The translations under genes were made by a program, and so were the position numbers. Source: an uncultured Clostridia bacterium (GTDB lineage: Bacteria; Bacillota; Clostridia; Christensenellales; Borkfalkiaceae). From it: a stretch of DNA of 44,648 bases. Every line of letters begins with the position of its first letter. Position 1 is the stretch's first letter. Of the stretch, positions 39,837 to 44,648 are shown piece by piece. The stretch covers positions 1-44,648 of the forward strand of contig CAKQQY010000014.1 in the NCBI GenBank assembly GCA_934271245.1. Reading direction: 5' to 3'. The notes below the pieces were generated by a model that saw nothing but the letters and a program-made list of their open reading frames with translations, searched no databases and was not told the DNA's origin.

Positions 39837-40394
39837 TTATTCGAACTGCCCCGATATAAAGGCGGCGGCGAGTTCGGCGGCTTTGATTTCCGCGCGGGTA
39901 AATTTTTCTTTACCGTTTCTGTCAATGATGATTACCGAACCGTAAACGTCGCCCGAACATATCACGGGCGCTATTACCTGATTGCGGTATTCGGCGATAT
40001 TTTCTTCGCTTTCCCCTTTATAAACGGGTATAAAATTTCCGTCGTCTTCGGCGGAAGCGAAAACGGTTTTTCTTTCCTTTAACGCCTTTTCCAACTCGTT
40101 CGATAAGTCGCTGCCGATAATTTCTTTATCCTTTCCGTCGGAAACGCTTATCACGGCGTCGGTATCCGTTATATAACAACTTTTGCCGATTACGGACTTC
40201 AGGCACGCGCACACGCCGTCGGCAAAATTTTCTATCGACTGCACCGGCGAATACTTTTTGAGAAGCAATTCCCCCTTATCGGTATATATTTCTAACGGGT
40301 CGCCTTCCTTTATTCTTAACGTTTTACGTATTTCTTTGGGTATTACCACCCTTCCTAAATCGTCTATTCTTCTCACGATTCCTGTTTCTCGCAT
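39837..40394 (-). CDS. spoVT: Stage V sporulation protein T, AbrB-type regulator with GAF-like domain
   Basis: SpoVT tunes sigma-G-dependent genes in the forespore. The 185 residues are standard. The N-terminal swapped-hairpin DNA-binding domain is GIVRRIDDLGRVVIPKEIRKTLRIKEGDPLEIYT (seen as GIVRRIDDLGRVVIPKEIRK), followed by a GAF-like domain at about 55-180. The ribosome site GGAGG is excellent. A sigma-G-like promoter is just upstream, as expected from B. subtilis. Confidence 0.96.
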   Translation of the reverse strand: MRETGIVRRIDDLGRVVIPKEIRKTLRIKEGDPLEIYTDKGELLLKKYSPVQSIENFADGVCACLKSVIGKSCYITDTDAVISVSDGKDKEIIGSDLSNELEKALKERKTVFASAEDDGNFIPVYKGESEENIAEYRNQVIAPVICSGDVYGSVIIIDRNGKEKFTRAEIKAAELAAAFISGQFE

Positions 40395-40410
40395 AAAAAA
40401 ACCTCCGCGT

Positions 40411-40446
40411 TTATCGTTATTATGCGAAGGTTAATTTTTTTTATTC
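40411..40446 (-). promoter_or_regulatory. Candidate sigma-G promoter of spoVT
   Basis: On the minus strand, GAATA (40442-40446), 17 bases, CATAATA (40418-40424). Both fit the known sigma-G consensus (GHATR, CATNNTA; usual spacer 17-18). The segment CGCATAATAACGATAA is shared with vanW. Confidence 0.65.
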
Positions 40447-40450
40447 TTTT

Positions 40451-40930
40451 TTATCGTAAAAGGCTTTTCAGAATTTTCTCCCACTCGTTATAATCGTAAG
40501 TCGGGTTCGCGCCGCTGGTGGAAGGAAGCCTGTACGTTATTTTTGCGTATCCGCCGTAGTTTTCCGTGAATACGTCGTACGCCTTTTTGCCGTTGCATAG
40601 TATTCCTTTTAAGTTCGGCATACTTTCTAAAAGTTCGCCCATATCGGCTTTTACCGTCGTTTGGTCGTTTAAGTCGGCGTCGGCGCTGCCTTTTACGGAA
40701 GATTTCGAATACACGTCGTATAAAGCGATTTTATGGACGGTTAAAAAATTCTTTTTCTCTTCCGTGGTCACGGGAACTTCTTCCCCGAAAAATCTGCCGA
40801 GCGTTTTCCAGAATCTGTTTTGCGGATTGCCGTAGTAAAACCCGTTTTTTCTCGAAATCACCGACGGAAAAGAACCTAATATCAGAACTTCGCTGTCCTT
40901 AAAAGCGAAGGGAGAAAACCCGTCGTTCAC
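40451..40930 (-). CDS. DNA-deoxyinosine (hypoxanthine) glycosylase, Mug/UDG superfamily
   Basis: It probably excises hypoxanthine or related bases from DNA. The 159 residues have the superfamily motif ILGSFPSVISRK, then GFYYGNPQNRFWKTL, and the C-terminal YRLPSTSGANPTYDY. That combination matches the bacterial DNA-deoxyinosine glycosylase group. The start is GTG, one base after the upstream stop and behind GGGCGG, so it is co-translated with the lipoprotein hydrolase gene. Confidence 0.87.
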   Translation of the reverse strand: MNDGFSPFAFKDSEVLILGSFPSVISRKNGFYYGNPQNRFWKTLGRFFGEEVPVTTEEKKNFLTVHKIALYDVYSKSSVKGSADADLNDQTTVKADMGELLESMPNLKGILCNGKKAYDVFTENYGGYAKITYRLPSTSGANPTYDYNEWEKILKSLLR

Positions 40931-40931
40931 G

Positions 40932-42212
40932 TTACGCCGCCCAGTAAGACGGGCAGGTTCTTTTCGCTTTGAACCACGCGGTGTCTTTAAGATAGGTGTT
41001 ATTGTTCGAGCAGTTTACGTTGACGCCCGTGGAATCCGACGTTACGACTACGTTGCCGTTCATCGGAACGAAAGCCGCGCCGTCCGTATAGTCGGGGTCG
41101 CCCATAGACGTTACGAAAACTTTTACGGTGTACTTACTTATTCTGTCGATAAACGCCTGCGTCGGGAATTGATTTGCAACCGCATCGGTATATTCGTCCG
41201 TTCCGCAAACGCAACTTACCACGCATATTTCCGGTTGAATTTTTTCTAAAAGCACTTCGTTAGACGACGTTTTGGAACCGTGATGCCCGGCCTTAAAGAG
41301 TTTTACTGGCGTTAATTCTTCGGCGTTATCTCTTACGAGATATTCTTCTCCCTTTTCTTCGAGATCGCCCGTAAATAAGAACTTCTTTTCGCCCTGCTCT
41401 ATCATAAGGCAGACGGAATAGTTGTTTTCGTCTGTGGATTTATTTTCATAAAAATAGTTATACAAAATTTTCAGCGTAATGCCGTTTGCGAGTTCGTATT
41501 CTCTCTTCGCGCCGTTTTCGTTGTTATAGCACTCTAACGCGGTGTAGTGAACGGCACCGTCTTCGGCAACTTCTTTATCTCGGTTAGCGACGTATTTGTT
41601 ATAGGTCGCCGTGCTTTTATCCGTTCTCGGGAAGTCTATTATGGTTTCGCATTTATAAAGTTCGAATATGCTCTTGTTCGATTTATCCCCGGCAAAACCC
41701 GCGATATGATCCTGATCGGCGTGGGTTGCGATAACGTATTCCAAAACGTTGTCGGTAACGTATTGATTTATGTATTCGCCGATAACAGCCGCGCTGCTCG
41801 TTCTGCTGCCCGCGTCGATAAGAATATCGGTATCGCCGGCTTTTATATACACGCTGTCGCCGGCGTATTTATTTCCGAGCATCATAAAATGCACGGAAAG
41901 GTCGTCTTCGACCTTTTCCCCTTTAAGCCTTGCGATTTCTTCTTTTAACGCTTTTATCTGCGCTTCGAGTTCGGCTATTTTAGTATCTTTTTCCGCCGCT
42001 TTGTTTTCGGCTTCTTTAAGTTGACTCTCTAAATCGGCGATACGGGCGTTAGCCGCGTCGCGTTCGGATTCCAAATCTTTAATCTGTTGTTCGAGTTTGG
42101 TGATTTTGTCGCTGTTACCGAAAATTTCGTTTATGTCGAAATTGCAACCCATCGAAAACAGGGATACGAAAAGCAAAGTTATTACGGTTAAAAATATCGT
42201 CGTTTTTTTCAT
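40932..42212 (-). CDS. Lipoprotein with coiled coil and ComEC-type metallo-beta-lactamase domain
   Basis: The 426 residues start with a lipoprotein signal (lipobox LFSMGC, Cys23). Residues about 35-100 form a heptad-rich coiled coil (LEQQIKDLESERDAANARI). From about 105 on is a metallo-beta-lactamase domain like that of ComEC/Rec2: TDILIDAGSR, THADQDHIAGF, FLFTGDLEEKGEEYLV, and FKAGHHGSKTSSNEVL. ComEC relatives are thought to degrade one DNA strand at the cell surface, but other hydrolase roles are possible. The ribosome site AAGGAG is good. It is followed at once by the glycosylase gene. Confidence 0.85.
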   Translation of the reverse strand: MKKTTIFLTVITLLFVSLFSMGCNFDINEIFGNSDKITKLEQQIKDLESERDAANARIADLESQLKEAENKAAEKDTKIAELEAQIKALKEEIARLKGEKVEDDLSVHFMMLGNKYAGDSVYIKAGDTDILIDAGSRTSSAAVIGEYINQYVTDNVLEYVIATHADQDHIAGFAGDKSNKSIFELYKCETIIDFPRTDKSTATYNKYVANRDKEVAEDGAVHYTALECYNNENGAKREYELANGITLKILYNYFYENKSTDENNYSVCLMIEQGEKKFLFTGDLEEKGEEYLVRDNAEELTPVKLFKAGHHGSKTSSNEVLLEKIQPEICVVSCVCGTDEYTDAVANQFPTQAFIDRISKYTVKVFVTSMGDPDYTDGAAFVPMNGNVVVTSDSTGVNVNCSNNNTYLKDTAWFKAKRTCPSYWAA

Positions 42213-42239
42213 TACGGATTTCTCCTTCTTTTTTTATTT

Positions 42240-42269
42240 ATTTTAACTTATCGCGCGGGATAATGTAAA
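42240..42269 (-). promoter_or_regulatory. Promoter of the lipoprotein hydrolase-glycosylase operon
   Basis: On the minus strand, TTTACA (42264-42269), 18 bases, TAAAAT (42240-42245), about 28 bases before the ATG. Confidence 0.55.
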
Positions 42270-42332
42270 GTTTTTTTCGTTTATTCTATTATATTTTCTT
42301 TTTCGATTTTTTTCCGTAAAAATTTCGGGTCG

Positions 42333-42338
42333 TATAAT
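42333..42338 (+). promoter_or_regulatory. -10 box of spoIIE
   Basis: TATAAT at 42333-42338 without a good -35. In B. subtilis spoIIE is a Spo0A-activated sigma-A promoter, so a weak -35 is expected. TTCGATT (42302-42308) is only five of seven to a Spo0A half-box (TTCGACA), not strong evidence. Confidence 0.5.
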
Positions 42339-42352
42339 TATAAAATGCCTTT

Positions 42353-44626
42353 ATGAAGAAATTTAAATCTTTTAATTACGTATCCGTTTTGATTTACTCG
42401 TCTTTGTTTATCGTTTTCGTGGCGTTCAACTATGCGGAAGCGGAAGTTTACCCCTATTCCGTCGCCGCGTTTATCGCCGCGCTTTCAGTCGGCGCGAACG
42501 TTTTCGTTACTCCCCTTCTATTCGTTGGGTCTTTCCTTATCGGCAACAACGTGGGTTATCTCGCATTCGCGGGAATTACCGCCGCATTCTTTTTAATACT
42601 CTTTTTAATTTATAAAAAGTTCAAGTTTAAGCCTGACTTTCTTAACGTTGCGATGTCGGTTATCATAATGACGGTGTTCTGCGTCCTCGGAAACACTCAG
42701 AAAGATATTCCGATTATGAAACGCGTTCTCGTGAGCGTGTTTACCACCGTTTTAACCCTGTTTTGTTATATTTCGGGCGGCGCGGTAACGAAAAAAGGGT
42801 TAAAATACAAGTTCGCCAAAGAAGAATTTTTTACGCTTGCCGCGGTGACTTCCGTTTTAGGGTTAGGCATATGCCGCGCGGCTTCCCCCTACGTATGGAA
42901 AGCGTTTTCTTACTTCGTTATTTTGTTGTCGGCGTTCGTTTTCAGAAAGGGCATTACTCTTTTGATATCCTGCGTGCTGGGTATAGGACTTTCTTTATAT
43001 TACGGCGACGTAAACTATATCTCTTTTTACCTTATTATAGCCGTGGTAGCCGAAAGCCTTACTTCTTTTTCGCGCTACGCCGCCGCCCTTGCCGTTATGG
43101 CTTGCGATTACGCGGTCTGTCTGGTGTTCCCCGTTTACGGCGAATACTCCGTTAAAGAACTGATTTTCGCTCTCGCAGGCGTAGCGGTTTTTACCGTTAT
43201 TCCGACGAAGTTGCTTAACGAATTCAAGGACAAACTTTACTCTTTCAGAGAACGGCAACTCGTCCGCCAGTCGATAAACCGAAACCGCAGTATGGTAAGC
43301 AACCGCCTTTACGAGATTTCCGGCGTATTTACCGAAATGTCTTCGGCGTTTCGGTTATTCAAAAAGAACGGAACGAGCGAAGATTCCGCCAAAACGCTTA
43401 TCGACAGAGAGTTAAGGCAAACCGTCTGCAAAAACTGCCCGTCTTATAAAGATTGCCGCGAAAAACGAAAACCCGAAAAAGAAGACGTATTAAAACTTAT
43501 CGACATAGGTTTCGCCAAAGGCAAACTGTCGGTCATAGACTTCCCCGCGTCGCTCCTTTCGGGGTGCGGAAAGGTTTCCGATATGATTTTCGCCATAAAC
43601 AAAATGCTGGCTTCTTACCGCGCCAAAATTCTCGAAAACATGAACGTAAATTCGGGCAGAGAACTCATCGCCATGCAAACGAGCGGCATTTCCGAAGTGT
43701 TAAGGGGACTTGCTCTCGAAACGGGTACTTTGATAAAATATCAGAGCAGGCTCGAAAGAAGTTTATCCGACGCCCTTTTAAGAAGCGGCTTTTCGGTGAG
43801 CGAACTGCTTATTTACGGCGAAGACAAATGCGTTACGGTAAGCCTTATTTTAACTATGGATAACTTTTCTTTATCCGCAGTTACCGCCGTTATTTCCAAA
43901 ACGCTCGGAATGAAAATGGCTTTAATTGATAAGTCTGACGTAACCGAAGACAAATGCTACCTTTCTTTCGGGAAAAGTCCCGAATTTGACGCGGCTTTCG
44001 GTATCTGCAAAAAGACGAAAAGCGGTTCGGACAAAAGCGGAGACACCTATTCCGTCACCAAAATCGACGACGGCAAATTTCTGGTCGCCGTTTCCGACGG
44101 TATGGGAAGCGGCAAAAACGCCGAAAACATTTCTTCCACTTCCCTTTCTCTTATCGAAAGTTTTTATAAAGCGGGGCTTAAAAGCGACCTGATATTAAAC
44201 ACTGTTAACAAACTGCTCGCCATAAACACGGAAGACGATTTCACCGCTTTGGATATTTCCGTCATCGACCTTAAAAACTGTTCGGCGGACTTTATAAAAT
44301 ACGGGTCGCCTTACGGGTTCATAATAGGCGAAGAAGGAATTAAAATTGTGGAAGGCAACTCTCTGCCGCTGGGTATTTTGGAAGAATTGAAGCCGTCCGT
44401 TTGCCACGCCGAATTAAACGACGGCGATATGCTTTTGTTTTTAAGCGACGGCGTTTCCGACGCGTTCGGCTCTTCCGCGGAGATTATAGAATTTTTACGC
44501 ACGGTTCCCGCTAAAAATCCGCAAAGTCTTGCGGACGATATAGTAAAGCAAGCGTTACTAAAAGACGACGGAATCAAAAAAGACGATATGACGGCGTTAG
44601 CCGTGAGAATTTATAAAACCGCATAG
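42353..44626 (+). CDS. spoIIE: Stage II sporulation protein E (SpoIIE)
   Basis: SpoIIE is the membrane phosphatase that dephosphorylates SpoIIAA and so activates sigma-F in the forespore. It has 757 residues, shorter than the roughly 820 in B. subtilis. The first 300 residues hold about ten membrane segments, followed by a central regulatory region with VCKNCPSYKDCREK (about 365). The C-terminal PP2C domain (from about 555) has SGDTYSVTKIDDGKFLVAVSDGMGSG, FTALDISVIDL, LFLSDGVSDAFG and KDDMTALAVRI (metal-binding Asp residues). No Shine-Dalgarno site precedes the ATG. Confidence 0.95.
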   Translation: MKKFKSFNYVSVLIYSSLFIVFVAFNYAEAEVYPYSVAAFIAALSVGANVFVTPLLFVGSFLIGNNVGYLAFAGITAAFFLILFLIYKKFKFKPDFLNVAMSVIIMTVFCVLGNTQKDIPIMKRVLVSVFTTVLTLFCYISGGAVTKKGLKYKFAKEEFFTLAAVTSVLGLGICRAASPYVWKAFSYFVILLSAFVFRKGITLLISCVLGIGLSLYYGDVNYISFYLIIAVVAESLTSFSRYAAALAVMACDYAVCLVFPVYGEYSVKELIFALAGVAVFTVIPTKLLNEFKDKLYSFRERQLVRQSINRNRSMVSNRLYEISGVFTEMSSAFRLFKKNGTSEDSAKTLIDRELRQTVCKNCPSYKDCREKRKPEKEDVLKLIDIGFAKGKLSVIDFPASLLSGCGKVSDMIFAINKMLASYRAKILENMNVNSGRELIAMQTSGISEVLRGLALETGTLIKYQSRLERSLSDALLRSGFSVSELLIYGEDKCVTVSLILTMDNFSLSAVTAVISKTLGMKMALIDKSDVTEDKCYLSFGKSPEFDAAFGICKKTKSGSDKSGDTYSVTKIDDGKFLVAVSDGMGSGKNAENISSTSLSLIESFYKAGLKSDLILNTVNKLLAINTEDDFTALDISVIDLKNCSADFIKYGSPYGFIIGEEGIKIVEGNSLPLGILEELKPSVCHAELNDGDMLLFLSDGVSDAFGSSAEIIEFLRTVPAKNPQSLADDIVKQALLKDDGIKKDDMTALAVRIYKTA

Positions 44627-44645
44627 CGAAAGGCTATGCGGTTTT
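44615..44645 (+). terminator. Terminator of spoIIE
   Basis: AAAACCGCATAGC (44615-44627) pairs with GCTATGCGGTTTT (44633-44645) around a five-base loop. The stop codon (44624-44626) lies inside the stem. Confidence 0.8.
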
Positions 44646-44648
44646 GTT

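Noticed and set aside
42302..42308. Spo0A box upstream of spoIIE
   Set aside because: TTCGATT matches TTCGACA in only five of seven bases, and no second box is clear, so I do not list it as a feature.

Overview
The window looks like chromosomal DNA from a low-to-mid GC, spore-forming member of the Clostridia (Firmicutes). The evidence is the gene content: SMC/RNase III, SpoIIE, SpoVT, SpmA/SpmB, a YtxC-like protein next to thrS, a PdaB-like deacetylase, a VanW/G5 protein, a T-box leader, purine-rich Shine-Dalgarno sites and Bacillus-type sigma-A promoters. I cannot name the genus. There is no phage, IS element or CRISPR array. About 40 protein genes and five tRNAs are packed tightly, mostly on the minus strand.

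Layout, left to right. 1-5.0 kb: smc (cut by the window edge), rnc and asnS, read leftward from one promoter. 5.1-6.6 kb: a tandem-OB SSB-like protein behind a PdaB-like polysaccharide deacetylase. 6.8 kb: tRNA-Thr with a perfect consensus promoter. 7.1-8.8 kb: DegV protein and a divergent HTH-membrane regulator. 8.9-10.5 kb: two tRNA-modification genes, TtcA-like and TcdA. 10.7-12.7 kb: a DUF3592-like membrane protein and a dNTPase. 13.0-13.4 kb: tRNA cluster Val-Gly-Cys-Leu. 13.7-14.6 kb: an unknown membrane protein divergent from a small XRE regulator, sharing a palindromic operator. 14.9-17.8 kb: fhs and glyA (one-carbon metabolism). 17.9-20.2 kb: vanW/G5, rdgB, rsmA. 20.4-24.3 kb: tatD, an FAD oxidoreductase, metG. 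24.4-25.5 kb: spmA-spmB. 25.5-28.5 kb: thrS with its T-box leader, and ytxC-like. 28.5-31.9 kb: a Ca2+-type P-ATPase and a divergent purine phosphoribosyltransferase. 32.2-34.3 kb: pgk-tpiA. 34.4-38.5 kb: Na/Pi symporter-PhoU, trmL, a nitrilase-fold pseudoenzyme, an inverted-repeat-rich intergenic region, dus. 38.4-40.4 kb: spoVB-like flippase and spoVT. 40.5-42.2 kb: a Mug-type DNA glycosylase and a lipoprotein with a ComEC-type metallo-hydrolase domain. 42.4-44.6 kb: spoIIE.

Three themes run through the region. First, translation: five tRNAs, three aminoacyl-tRNA synthetases, and tRNA/rRNA modification enzymes (TtcA-like, TcdA, TrmL, Dus, RsmA). Second, sporulation: SpoIIE, SpoVT, a SpoVB-like flippase, SpmAB, YtxC-like and PdaB-like, with promoter sequences resembling sigma-E and sigma-G sites. 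Third, nucleotide and DNA quality control: RdgB, dNTPase, Mug-like glycosylase, SSB.

The least explained parts are: (a) the XRE/unknown membrane protein pair at 13.7-14.6 kb, whose palindrome sits inside a perfect promoter; (b) nested inverted repeats at 37.37-37.50 kb that could fold into a branched RNA; (c) a nitrilase homologue lacking all three catalytic residues; (d) a 16-base identical promoter segment before vanW and spoVT; and (e) four plus-strand genes whose -10 box lies almost on the start codon with no Shine-Dalgarno site. All calls are from reading the sequence; nothing was searched against databases.
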